Part shown: positions 31,305 through 38,686 of the stretch, piece by piece
How positions within the stretch are numbered: the stretch's first letter is position 1
Layout: the number at the start of each line of letters is the position of its first letter
IMG/VR virus record: IMGVR_UViG_3300017971_000466
Location: 1-41,036 of that record
Strand: one strand, 5' to 3'
Length of the DNA: 41,036 nt
Source: a virus
Made by a program: the position numbers and the translations under genes
The notes under the pieces: model-generated
The model's database searches: none
Told to the model about the DNA's origin: nothing
The model's input: only the letters and a program-made list of their open reading frames with translations

Positions 31305-32747
31305 ATGCCGGAAGTGCTCGCGAGCACGCTGTCCCGCGAGCACGCGCTCGAACTCGTCCGCATCGAGCAGGACGAGATCAAGCGGCTGCGGCGGACCTAC
31401 GAGCAGGCTCGCAAGGAGATCCTTGCCCGCCTCGTGGACACCCGGGCCGAGACGTTCACGGCCCAGCAGCTTCGATCCGTCCAGGTGCAGGTCGAGACCG
31501 GCCTGCGCGAGATGGTCAAGAAGCTCCGGGACGACACGTCCGGCCAGGTCGACTCGCTCCTGGAGCAGAGCATCGAGCAGACGCTCGCCGAGATCGGCTA
31601 CTGGGAGCGGACGTTCCGCGGGGCGGCGACGCAGCGGATCCGGGCGTCTGCGGCGCGGCGAGTGCTCAAGCCACGCGCGCTGCTGCTCCACCAGTACGAC
31701 ACCTCGATCAACGCCTACGGGCTGAACCTGATCTCCGAGGTCCAGGGTCGGCTCGGCGTCCACCTGGTCAGGAACTCCTCGTGGCGGGAGATGTCGCTCG
31801 ACATCGCCGGCCGGCTGGACACGAACGCGATCCAGGGCGCCCGCTGGCGAGCTGAGCGGATCGCCCGGACCGAGATGGTCGACGTCCTCAGCCTGGGGAA
31901 CATGACGGCGCTCGAAGAGGCCGCGGCCGATCTTCCCGGGCTCATGGGCCAGTGGGACGCGACCGTCGACAAGCGGTCGAGCTACATCTGCCTCGAACTC
32001 AACGGGCGGATCCGGCGCATCGGCGAGCCCTTCACGACCTACCGGGGCCGGCCGATCGTCAGGCCTCCGGCGATCCCGAACTGCCGGAGCCGGCTGGTCC
32101 CCTGGCATCAGGACTGGGCCGACCTGGACCCCTCGGTGAAGCCGAGGGGCGCCCCGAAGCCCGTCACACGGAAGCACCGACCGGGCCCGAAGCCGAAGCC
32201 GGCCGAGAAGAAGCCGCGCCGCCGCAAGACGAACAAGCAACGGCTCGCCGAGTCCCTGCGCCGCGAGGAGCAGGAGATCCGCAACCGCCGCACCGAGTTC
32301 GGGGTGCTCTTCGATCCCGACGGCACGGTGGTCTTGAAGAAGACGAGCCGGCAGCGGAGCTACATCAGGTTCTACGAGGACGAGCTGAGGCAGTTCAGGG
32401 GGCGGGTCTTCACTCACAACCACCCCAGCGGCAGCGCGTTTTCGATCCAAGACCTGTCCGTCGCGGCCGAATATGGCCTCGCAGAGATGCGGGTTGCTGG
32501 CTCGCGCGGCCACGCCTACTCCATCAGGCCGCGGCCCGATCGGCCGTGGTCGAAGCGGTTTTTCGACGAGGCCATCGAGCCCTCGTTTCAGCGCCACTCG
32601 AAGGAGATACAGCGCCTCAACTGGAAGCGGATCCGGACGGGCAAGCTGAGCACGAGCGACGCGAACCTGGAGCACTACCACCAGGTCTGGACCCGGGTGG
32701 CTCGTGAGGTGGGCATGGTATACTCCCGGCGGAAGGTGCCGAAATGA
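31305..32747 (+). CDS. Mu gpF-like minor head protein with JAMM-like C-terminus (480 aa)
   Basis: Residues about 1-275 are a Mu gpF/SPP1 gp7-type head morphogenesis protein: long helices, then WRAERIARTEM (181-191) and the terminal PNCRSRLVPW (258-267). A basic linker (about 285-320) joins a second domain (330-480) with E358/E360, H371-N-H373-P, S380 and D383 (FTHNHPSGSAFSIQDL), close to the JAMM metalloprotease/RadC pattern HxH-x6/7-S-xx-D, here with six spacing residues. Such extra C-terminal domains on gpF proteins are often enzymes carried into or attached to the virion. Ribosome binding is weak but the start is at the first ATG. Confidence 0.8.
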   Translation: MPEVLASTLSREHALELVRIEQDEIKRLRRTYEQARKEILARLVDTRAETFTAQQLRSVQVQVETGLREMVKKLRDDTSGQVDSLLEQSIEQTLAEIGYWERTFRGAATQRIRASAARRVLKPRALLLHQYDTSINAYGLNLISEVQGRLGVHLVRNSSWREMSLDIAGRLDTNAIQGARWRAERIARTEMVDVLSLGNMTALEEAAADLPGLMGQWDATVDKRSSYICLELNGRIRRIGEPFTTYRGRPIVRPPAIPNCRSRLVPWHQDWADLDPSVKPRGAPKPVTRKHRPGPKPKPAEKKPRRRKTNKQRLAESLRREEQEIRNRRTEFGVLFDPDGTVVLKKTSRQRSYIRFYEDELRQFRGRVFTHNHPSGSAFSIQDLSVAAEYGLAEMRVAGSRGHAYSIRPRPDRPWSKRFFDEAIEPSFQRHSKEIQRLNWKRIRTGKLSTSDANLEHYHQVWTRVAREVGMVYSRRKVPK

Positions 32748-32911
32748 CCGGAGAGCGCAGGAAGCCGGGCGCGATCCCTCCGCATCCGCCCGCCGAGGTG
32801 CCTGCCGTGAAGGACGGCGCCGTCGATCTCGACAAGGGCAGCGAGGACTGGACGCGCCAGCTCTACGGTCTTGCGCCGATCGAGACCGAGGAGGAGGAGA
32901 CCGAGAGGTGA
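32744..32911 (+). CDS. small acidic linker protein (55 aa)
   Basis: ATG 32744 overlaps the gpF stop (ATGA); the TGA overlaps the next GTG (GTGA). The peptide is Pro-rich at first, then acidic (WTRQLYGLAPIETEEEETER). It bridges the gpF and twin-arginine genes. Function unknown. Confidence 0.6.
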   Translation: MTGERRKPGAIPPHPPAEVPAVKDGAVDLDKGSEDWTRQLYGLAPIETEEEETER

Positions 32912-33381
32912 CCCGGCGCGCGTTTCTCTGGGCGCTCGCGGCCATCACCGGCTTCTTCGCCGGGCTATGGCCGAAGGCGGGCGCCGAGGCCGCGCAGTCT
33001 TCCGCGGTGGCCGCAGACGTCTCTGTCGCGTCCGGTGCCTGGGAGCGGCGCTGCGTCGTTGACTACCTGAAGGAGTCGATCGCGTCGGCGCTGGCGCCCT
33101 TGCAGTACAGGCCCTTCAGCGCCTCGCTCGTGAAGTCGACGTGCGAGGACGTGCTCGATCGGCAGGTCGCGCTCGGGTTCCTGCCGAGCCAGCAGGATCT
33201 CAACGGCGGCGGCGAGCAGCCGCAGCTCAAGCCCTATCACGTCGAGGTGGCTCCTCTCGGGGGGAGCGAGGTGCCTGGGGACGTCCGGGTCGACATCGGC
33301 CTTCGCGTCTTCCCGAGGATGGAGTGCATCGCGCTCAGGGTCGAGTGGGAAAGAGCAGAGGTGCGGCATGACCCGGCGTAG
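32908..33381 (+). CDS. twin-arginine leader fused to sheath C-terminal-like domain (157 aa)
   Basis: The first 29 residues form a Tat-type signal: TRRAFLW followed by a hydrophobic stretch (ALAAITGFFAGL) and an AxA-like cleavage region (AGAEA). Residues 45-157 align with residues 398-517 of this phage's own tail sheath: shared WxRRxxxDYL, LDxQ with LPS/IPS and DLN, LxPY, and MxxIxLRxE. Only the C-terminal sheath domain is present. GTG start in a GTGA junction. No described family with this combination is known to me. It could be exported across, or anchored in, the inner membrane. Confidence 0.75.
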   Translation: MTRRAFLWALAAITGFFAGLWPKAGAEAAQSSAVAADVSVASGAWERRCVVDYLKESIASALAPLQYRPFSASLVKSTCEDVLDRQVALGFLPSQQDLNGGGEQPQLKPYHVEVAPLGGSEVPGDVRVDIGLRVFPRMECIALRVEWERAEVRHDPA

Positions 33382-33778
33382 CTTCTTCCGGATCCTGGGC
33401 GGGCTCGTGCTCGCAGCGCTCGGGTTCTTCGCGGGGCGCAGGGTCGAGGAAGCATCTTGGCGGGCCGGTGTTATCGCGAAAACCGAGATGGTGGCCGCCG
33501 TGAACGCGGCGGAGAAGGGGCTTCTCGATCACTATCCGGTTCCGCCCCCGTGGCATCCGAACTGCCGGTGTGTGCTCAAGGAACCGGTCACCTGGTACTA
33601 CGTCTACACGACGCCGGGGCAGGGGCCGATCATCTTGCCGAAGCTGAAGGAGACGCCACTCCCCGATGGCTGGCGCTTCGAGGGTGCCTTCCATAACGAT
33701 GCCAGCCGCGACACCGTGGGCTTCGTGCGGCCCGGGAAGTTCCCCGAGTGGATCGAGTTCGAGGGGCGCATCTCGTGA
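33368..33778 (+). CDS. twin-arginine leader fused to gpF-like fragment (136 aa)
   Basis: MTRRSFFRILGGLVLAALGFF is a twin-arginine, signal-like N-terminus (TRRSFFR, then a 14-residue hydrophobic run); no clear AxA site is seen, so it may remain an anchor. Residues 31-42 (WRAGVIAKTEMV) match the gpF-like protein's WRAERIARTEMV, and HPNCRCVL matches the gpF C-terminal PNCR block; the intervening domain is missing. The rest (about 72-136) is unrecognised. It overlaps its neighbour by 14 bp and is coupled to the next gene by GTGA. Confidence 0.7.
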   Translation: MTRRSFFRILGGLVLAALGFFAGRRVEEASWRAGVIAKTEMVAAVNAAEKGLLDHYPVPPPWHPNCRCVLKEPVTWYYVYTTPGQGPIILPKLKETPLPDGWRFEGAFHNDASRDTVGFVRPGKFPEWIEFEGRIS

Positions 33779-33981
33779 GCGCCTGCTCGGTCTGCGGCGA
33801 AGACGTGCTCGAAGGAGCGCTTCGCTGCCGGCACTGCGGCGTCCCCTTCGAGGGCCCAAGCAAGCAGCCACGGCTGAAGCCATACGCGAAGGTCGGCGCA
33901 GGCCTTCGACGCACGGAAGACGGGGTCGAGGTCCAGGGCTTCGGGATCTCCTTCGGCTTCGAGCCAGACGACACCGACTAG
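33775..33981 (+). CDS. small zinc-ribbon protein (68 aa)
   Basis: GTG 33775 in a GTGA junction. Residues 4-21 carry CSVCGEDV and CRHCG, a compact zinc ribbon, followed by a Lys-rich then acidic, Gly/Phe-containing tail (GFGISFGFEPDD). It ends the coupled run that contains the two twin-arginine genes and may belong to the same unit. Confidence 0.65.
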   Translation: MSACSVCGEDVLEGALRCRHCGVPFEGPSKQPRLKPYAKVGAGLRRTEDGVEVQGFGISFGFEPDDTD

Positions 33982-34164
33982 AGCTTCTGGGGGGCCGTCG
34001 GGACGCGGCAGGCGTCCAGGCGTAGGGGACGTTCCACCGCCCCGGCTTCAGCGCAGTCCCGGGTCAGCCCCGGCTCGCGCGGTTGTCGGCCGCGGCCTGC
34101 CGGGACGTCAAGGGAGCCGGGCTGGGCGCAACCCGGCCGGCGGTTTCTCGGGGAGGGGTGTGCG
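33982..34164. other. noncoding gap
   Basis: 183 bp of GC-rich sequence without a convincing frame. Several short inverted repeats can pair but none has a T-run. A GGGGAGGGG sequence at its end serves the next micro-gene. Confidence 0.4.
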
Positions 34165-34227
34165 ATGGGCTGCGAGCACTGCGGCGGCAAGCGCAAGAAG
34201 AAGAAGCGGCCGGGGGGTGGCCGCTAG
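34165..34227 (+). CDS. 20-aa Cys/poly-Lys micropeptide
   Basis: ATG 34165 follows GGGGAGGGG with a good spacer; the stop TAG lies 3 bp before the next gene's ATG. The peptide carries a CEHC knuckle and a KRKKKKR patch, ending Gly/Arg-rich. Such knuckle-plus-basic micropeptides occur beside phage neck genes. Evidence is the ribosome-binding site, spacing and non-random composition. Confidence 0.5.
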   Translation: MGCEHCGGKRKKKKRPGGGR

Positions 34228-34230
34228 CGT

Positions 34231-34740
34231 ATGGCGGCGCCGGATCCGCCCTTCGTCCGAGAGCCCGAGGACCTCTTCACGCAAGAGGTCGCCCCTGCGC
34301 TCGACGAAGCGCGCAGAGAGATCGCGGGTGTCGGCCTCCGGCCGCAGAGGGTCTTCCTGGTGATCGACAAGTACGAGGGGCCTGGCCGGAAGGAGGGCGC
34401 CCTGGTCGAACGCGAGCTGACCGAGCTGGATCCGCAGCCGGCCGTCCGCACGCTCTCGGCCCGGGAGGTGGCGGGCAGCGGAGGGCTGTACCAGGCGGGC
34501 GACGTCGCGCTCAGCCAGATCAGCCGGGTCAACTACACGAACGAGCAGCTCCGCGGGAAGACGCTGGCCGGTGACGACCTGCCCGAGCGCTGGGACTTCT
34601 TCGTCGCGATCCAGGACTACGGGCGGATCCACGCCGAGTTCTACAACGTGCAGTCGAGGCCGGTGCTCCTGCCGACCGAGTGGAAGATGACGCTCCGGCC
34701 GCGAAACAAGCGCGCGCCGCTCGTGATCGGCCCCGACTGA
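34231..34740 (+). CDS. head-tail connector-region protein (169 aa)
   Basis: A mixed alpha/beta protein (EVAPALDEARREI; VFLVIDKYEGPGR; WDFFVAIQDYGRIHAEFYN). Its place between the minor head proteins and an HK97 gp10-like gene suggests a neck or head-completion protein. No family recognised. The stop is coupled to the next gene (TGATG). Confidence 0.6.
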   Translation: MAAPDPPFVREPEDLFTQEVAPALDEARREIAGVGLRPQRVFLVIDKYEGPGRKEGALVERELTELDPQPAVRTLSAREVAGSGGLYQAGDVALSQISRVNYTNEQLRGKTLAGDDLPERWDFFVAIQDYGRIHAEFYNVQSRPVLLPTEWKMTLRPRNKRAPLVIGPD

Positions 34741-35312
34741 TGCTTGGCGCGACGCAGGTCTTCAGCACGCCAAGCGCGGCGCGGAGGGCCCAGAAGGCCA
34801 AGCAGGAGGACATCGAGCAGGCGATCGGGCTGGCGCAGTACAGCTCCGCCCTGCGGACGAAGCGCTTCATGCAGCGGGATCCGAGGGTTCCCGCCGACAT
34901 CGGGGCCTACAAGGCCGGCCTGGAGGTCCACCGGCTGCGCTACATCAAGCAGACCCGGCTGGAGGCGAACGCGCCGCACTCGGGCGTGCTGGAACATGGC
35001 GCGAGGCCCTTCTGGGCGCCGATCGCGCCGCTGATCGAGTGGGCGAAGCGGAAGGCGGCCGACCTCGGGATCGTCGACGTGCCTGCGGGCCAGCAGTTCC
35101 AGGGACCGGCGAGCCTGAACGCGGACGAGAACCGGGCGGCCGAGGCGTTCGCCTACGCGGTGCAGCGGGCCATCGCCGCGCGAGGACTTCCGGCCCGCTA
35201 CCCGATGCGGAACGCGCTGCCCTTCGCGCTCAAAGCGCTCGACCGGGACTTCATCCGACACCTGCGGCGGATCGCACGGGAGAGGCGGGGCCCTGGGGGA
35301 GGCACGAAGTAG
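34740..35312 (+). CDS. HK97 gp10-like neck/tail-completion protein (190 aa)
   Basis: The central segment PHSGVLEHGARPFWAPIAPLIEWAKRK follows the pattern of HK97 gp10-like proteins ('a..veyGt.ph.i.p...'), which join head and tail. Long helices flank it. The ATG shares one base with the previous TGA. The longer frame upstream is a shadow. Confidence 0.65.
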   Translation: MLGATQVFSTPSAARRAQKAKQEDIEQAIGLAQYSSALRTKRFMQRDPRVPADIGAYKAGLEVHRLRYIKQTRLEANAPHSGVLEHGARPFWAPIAPLIEWAKRKAADLGIVDVPAGQQFQGPASLNADENRAAEAFAYAVQRAIAARGLPARYPMRNALPFALKALDRDFIRHLRRIARERRGPGGGTK

Positions 35313-35969
35313 ATGGCCGACCCCGTGGCGCTCGCGCTCAACGAGGCGATGATCCGCACGCTGGCGGAGTATTTCGACCAGGACCTCCCTGTCGCGCTGA
35401 AGGCGGAGTCGGACCCGGTCGGTCACATCGCGCACGTCACGAGCGGCTGGGAGCACATCGGCCACGACATGCGCTACCCGACGGTCTCGATCGACGCACC
35501 GATCGAGGGCGACCGCGTCAGCTCGGCGCCGGTTGCGATCGTGATCGTCGAGTCGAGTCCGACGGCGCCGATCGTCGAGGTCTACTACCACGTCGCCGAC
35601 GTCGAGATCCCGCTGACGCTCAACGTCTTCGCGGAGAGCAAGGTCCAGCGCTCGCTGGTCGTTCACGCCCTGGAGGTGGCGCTCCAGGGTGACGTCCTCG
35701 ATGGGGCCGGCGCTCTCCAGCTCGACAGCTCCTACTACTACGGGCTGCCGTTCGGCTACCGGCGCGAGGGGCCGTTCCGGTCCATCGACAGCGAGACCAC
35801 GGTCGGCGGCGACGAGTGGCGCGCAGTGGGAACGCTGCTTGTCGAGAGCCATGAGATCGCGCGGGTGCAGATCGCCCGCTTCCTCGACCTGAGCATCGAC
35901 TGGCGCGTGGCCGAGATGACGAAGGTCGACCAGGTGCCGGGCGAGATCGTGACGTACTTCGAGCCGTAG
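35313..35969 (+). CDS. tail-terminator-like protein (218 aa)
   Basis: The protein starts with a helical segment (ALNEAMIRTLAEYFDQDL) and continues with alternating strands (YPTVSIDAPI; APIVEVYYHVADVEIPLTLNVFAES; WRAVGTLLVESHEI), similar to tail terminator proteins that cap the tube before joining. It precedes the sheath gene directly, as is usual for such proteins in contractile phages. Family not certain. Confidence 0.6.
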   Translation: MADPVALALNEAMIRTLAEYFDQDLPVALKAESDPVGHIAHVTSGWEHIGHDMRYPTVSIDAPIEGDRVSSAPVAIVIVESSPTAPIVEVYYHVADVEIPLTLNVFAESKVQRSLVVHALEVALQGDVLDGAGALQLDSSYYYGLPFGYRREGPFRSIDSETTVGGDEWRAVGTLLVESHEIARVQIARFLDLSIDWRVAEMTKVDQVPGEIVTYFEP

Positions 35970-36013
35970 CGCCGGGGGGACGCGCGGCCAGACCTACAAA
36001 ACCACCGAGAAAA

Positions 36014-36054
36014 GAGCGGGCTCGGGGCTTCGGCCTCGGGCCCGCTCGCCTTTT
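36014..36054 (+). terminator. UUCG-capped intrinsic terminator before sheath
   Basis: GAGCGGGC (36014-36021) pairs with GCCCGCTC (36040-36047); the stem continues inward with two wobble pairs to a C-TTCG-G tetraloop, 15 bp in total, and is followed by GCCTTTT. It separates the neck genes from the sheath operon. Confidence 0.85.
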
Positions 36055-36065
36055 GGGAGGGAGCC

Positions 36066-37619
36066 ATGGCTGGAGTCTCCACCATCCGCCGCACGAACAA
36101 CGCCGCCGAGTACATGAGCGTCGACGGTGTCGTCATCGACGAGCGCAAGCCGCCGAGCGCGATCGTCGCGAAGCCGCAGAACCGGGTGTGCGTGATCGGC
36201 GAGTTCCAGAAGGGCCCGGTGGACGTCGTCACGCGCATCGGATCGCCGCGCGAGCTTTACGACAAGTTCGGAGGCGCGGGGCCTGACGCGAGCGGCAACT
36301 TCTACAAGGGCTACCTCTCCCTGGCCCGCAAGCAGTTCGGCCGGCTCTACGTCATCCGCCTCTCGAACTCGACGCAGGCCACGGCCACGGTGGACCTCGA
36401 CGACTCGACCGTGCCGACGGCCGTGCTCCGGATCAACGCCGAGTCGCCCGGCGTTTGGGGCAACAGCCTCACGGTGACCGTGTCGGTTGCCTCGGACGGC
36501 ATCGCCACGCATTTCAACCTGACGGTGAAGTACGACGGCGAGACGGTGGAGGTCCACCGTAACCTGAACCTGGCCGACGTGAACGATGGCGAGGACCTCA
36601 CGCCCGAGTCGCTCTACATCCGGGCGGAGCGCCTCGCGATCGGCGACGGCCGGCCCGTGGACATCGCCGACGAGGCGCTCACCTCCGGCCTGGACGGCAC
36701 GTTCGCCGACGCTGACTACACGGGCAGCGGTTCGGACAGCCGCGGGATTCAGCTCCTCTACGGCTCCAGCCACAGCGACATCAAGTGGGTCTTCGTGGCC
36801 GAGAGCTACGCCGCCGCGGTCAACGGTGCGCTCCTCAACCTCTCGGCGACCACGAAGACGAAGAACTGCCTCATCATGGGCGACCCTTCGAACGACGTCG
36901 CCGCGGCGCTGACCGACGTCGCCAGCTACCGCAACGACCGCATCGGCTATTGCTACCCGCACGCCCAGATCTACCTGGCCGAGGCCAACAGCGGCCGGGG
37001 CGGCCTGGTCCAGGTCGGCCTCAACTCCTTCGCTGCCTCCGTGCTCGCGGGGCTGCCTCCGGGCTCGAACCCGGCCGGGGTCAACGGCGAGGAGTTCCTC
37101 ACCGGCATCCGTGCGCTCACGAACCAGAACCTCGGGACCGCGGACTTCGAGAGCTTCCGCGAGAAGGGGATCATGGGCTTCCAGTTCACGATGGAGCGCA
37201 ACAAGTTCTCGATCCGGTCGGGGATCAACACCGACCTCGATCCCGCGCTCCACAACTGGGCGCGGCGGAGTATGGCGGACTACCTCCAGGACAACGCCGC
37301 GGCCTACCTGGCGTTCTTGCAGGGCAAGCCCATCAGCTCGAAGAACAAGGTCATGGCGCAGGCCGCCATCGAGCGCTTCCTCGACCAGCAGATCCGGCTG
37401 GAGCATATCCCGAGCAAGCGGGATCTGAACGAGAACCGGCCCGAGGACGATCCGGTCCTGGAGCCCTATGAGATCGACATCGCCTCGCTCAACAGCCAGG
37501 CCCAGGAGGCGGAGGGCGTCTTCATCATTCTCGCTCGGGTCCGCACCTTCGCGACGATGGACTTCATCGTTCTCCGCACCGAGATCGGCGAGCGGGTCGA
37601 GGTCGAGGCCACGGCCTAG
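36066..37619 (+). CDS. contractile tail sheath protein (517 aa)
   Basis: The pattern is that of phage sheath proteins: an N-terminal TIRRTNNAAEY, then CVIGEFQKGPVD and a large variable insertion, LSLARKQFGRLYVIRLSN, and conserved C-terminal blocks WARRSMADYL, FLDQQI-IPSKRDLN, LEPYEIDIA and TMDFIVLRTE. The sheath surrounds the tube and contracts to drive it into the cell. GGAGGG lies before the ATG. Its C-terminal 120 residues are the part duplicated in the twin-arginine protein at 32908-33381. Confidence 0.9.
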   Translation: MAGVSTIRRTNNAAEYMSVDGVVIDERKPPSAIVAKPQNRVCVIGEFQKGPVDVVTRIGSPRELYDKFGGAGPDASGNFYKGYLSLARKQFGRLYVIRLSNSTQATATVDLDDSTVPTAVLRINAESPGVWGNSLTVTVSVASDGIATHFNLTVKYDGETVEVHRNLNLADVNDGEDLTPESLYIRAERLAIGDGRPVDIADEALTSGLDGTFADADYTGSGSDSRGIQLLYGSSHSDIKWVFVAESYAAAVNGALLNLSATTKTKNCLIMGDPSNDVAAALTDVASYRNDRIGYCYPHAQIYLAEANSGRGGLVQVGLNSFAASVLAGLPPGSNPAGVNGEEFLTGIRALTNQNLGTADFESFREKGIMGFQFTMERNKFSIRSGINTDLDPALHNWARRSMADYLQDNAAAYLAFLQGKPISSKNKVMAQAAIERFLDQQIRLEHIPSKRDLNENRPEDDPVLEPYEIDIASLNSQAQEAEGVFIILARVRTFATMDFIVLRTEIGERVEVEATA

Positions 37620-37641
37620 CGGCTGATCCACCGCTCCTTCC

Positions 37642-37679
37642 AGCGCCGCCTTCCACTCGGGGAGGCGGCGCTTGTCATT
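37642..37679 (+). terminator. possible terminator after sheath
   Basis: AGCGCCGCCT (37642-37651) pairs with AGGCGGCGCT (37663-37672) and is followed by TGTCATT. The tail is weakly T-rich, so termination may be partial, lowering tube relative to sheath or vice versa. Confidence 0.55.
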
Positions 37680-37692
37680 CAGGGGGAAAGCC

Positions 37693-38115
37693 ATGCGAAC
37701 TCGATGGGCGCACGTCAGCGTGAGGGTTTTCGTCGACAACGCGGAACTCGACGAGTACAAGGCCGTCAGCTTCGACTACAGCGAGAACATCTCCACCGAC
37801 CGGGCGACCTACCAGGGCGACGTGGGGCCTCGCCTCGATGCCTCGGCCGAGGGTGGCACCGGGAGCCTGGAGTTCCGCCTGGAGCATGGCTTCGGCGATC
37901 CGACCGTCGCCTATGAGCAGTATCTCCGGGGCCTCAAGAACCTCGACGGCACCGGCAAGATCGACCTCGCGATCAGCAGGGTCAACCCCAAGACGCGGCA
38001 GCCCGAGAGCCGTCGCTTCGAGAACTGCCAGGTCACCCAGACGGAGCGCGGGGGTTCTGGCTCCCCGTGGGCCGTGATCTGGAATTTCGAGTACGAGACC
38101 AGCGAGAGGACCTAG
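37693..38115 (+). CDS. tail tube protein (140 aa)
   Basis: ATG 37693 follows AGGGGG. The protein is beta-rich (HVSVRVFVDNAELDEYKAVSF; GGTGSLEFRLEHGFGDPTVAYEQYL; VIWNFEYETSE) and has the size and position (after sheath, before chaperone) of a contractile-tail tube protein. Confidence 0.8.
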   Translation: MRTRWAHVSVRVFVDNAELDEYKAVSFDYSENISTDRATYQGDVGPRLDASAEGGTGSLEFRLEHGFGDPTVAYEQYLRGLKNLDGTGKIDLAISRVNPKTRQPESRRFENCQVTQTERGGSGSPWAVIWNFEYETSERT

Positions 38116-38121
38116 CCCCCT

Positions 38122-38508
38122 ATGGCAAACCCCAGAGAACTCCTTGAAGCCACGCTCCCCAGTGGCAAGAAGATCGTGCTGCGCGAGCTGGACGGCAACG
38201 TCGAGCTGATTTGCGCGAAGGAGTGCGGCGAGAACCAGTCGCTCATGTTCTACTCCCAGGTCATGCGGTCGATCGTCTCGATCGACGGCGAGCCGCTCGA
38301 CTCGTCGAAGTACACGCCGCAGAGCACCCGGGACCTCTTCTCGTCGGTCGAGTGGCAGCTCGTCCTCGACGCCTTCGGATTGCTGAACCGGCCGCGCATC
38401 GAGGAGGTGGAGGCCTTCCGCGCCACCTTTCGTCGGTCCGTCGACGGAGACGGAGGACAGCCCGCTCTGGCAGCAGCGGCAGGAGACGCTCCGGCCCCTG
38501 GCGCTTGA
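38122..38508 (+). CDS. tail assembly chaperone, short product (128 aa)
   Basis: The chaperone lies between tube and tape measure as expected. It starts PRELLEATLPSGKKIVLREL and has SSVEWQLVLDAFGLLNRPRIEEVE. Near its end (after about residue 107) the frame becomes Gly/Ala/Pro-rich, while the +1 frame opens into a sensible protein, as expected for a chaperone pair joined by programmed frameshift. The short form ends with TGA at 38506-38508. Confidence 0.75.
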   Translation: MANPRELLEATLPSGKKIVLRELDGNVELICAKECGENQSLMFYSQVMRSIVSIDGEPLDSSKYTPQSTRDLFSSVEWQLVLDAFGLLNRPRIEEVEAFRATFRRSVDGDGGQPALAAAAGDAPAPGA

Positions 38509-38683
38509 GATCGCGTTTCTCGGCCGCTACGCGGGCCAGCAGGCGAGCGAGGTGCTCGCGATGACGATCAGCCTGCGGGCGGCGGTGACGGACGCGCTCA
38601 AGGAGCTGCTGGGGGCCGAGGGCGGAGACGGGGACGAGCCGAGTCCCCACTTCGACGCTCTCTCGCGCGGGCGCGGGGGGTAG
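38444..38683 (+). CDS. frameshifted extension of tail assembly chaperone
   Basis: In the frame one base later than the short chaperone, the sequence reads DSPLWQQRQETLRPLALEIA and continues to SPHFDALSRGRGG with TAG at 38681-38683, 3 bp before the tape-measure ATG. No credible start codon or ribosome-binding sequence precedes it, and the frame overlaps the last part of the short form. It should be made by a +1 (or -2) ribosomal shift between about 38420 and 38508, giving the long chaperone. The left coordinate is approximate. Confidence 0.65.
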   Translation, partial: TETEDSPLWQQRQETLRPLALEIAFLGRYAGQQASEVLAMTISLRAAVTDALKELLGAEGGDGDEPSPHFDALSRGRGG

Positions 38684-38686
38684 ACC

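Noticed and set aside
30807-32948. 713-codon minus-strand open frame antisense to the gpF gene
   Set aside because: Same shadow composition; the plus strand carries the recognisable gpF and JAMM-like domains.
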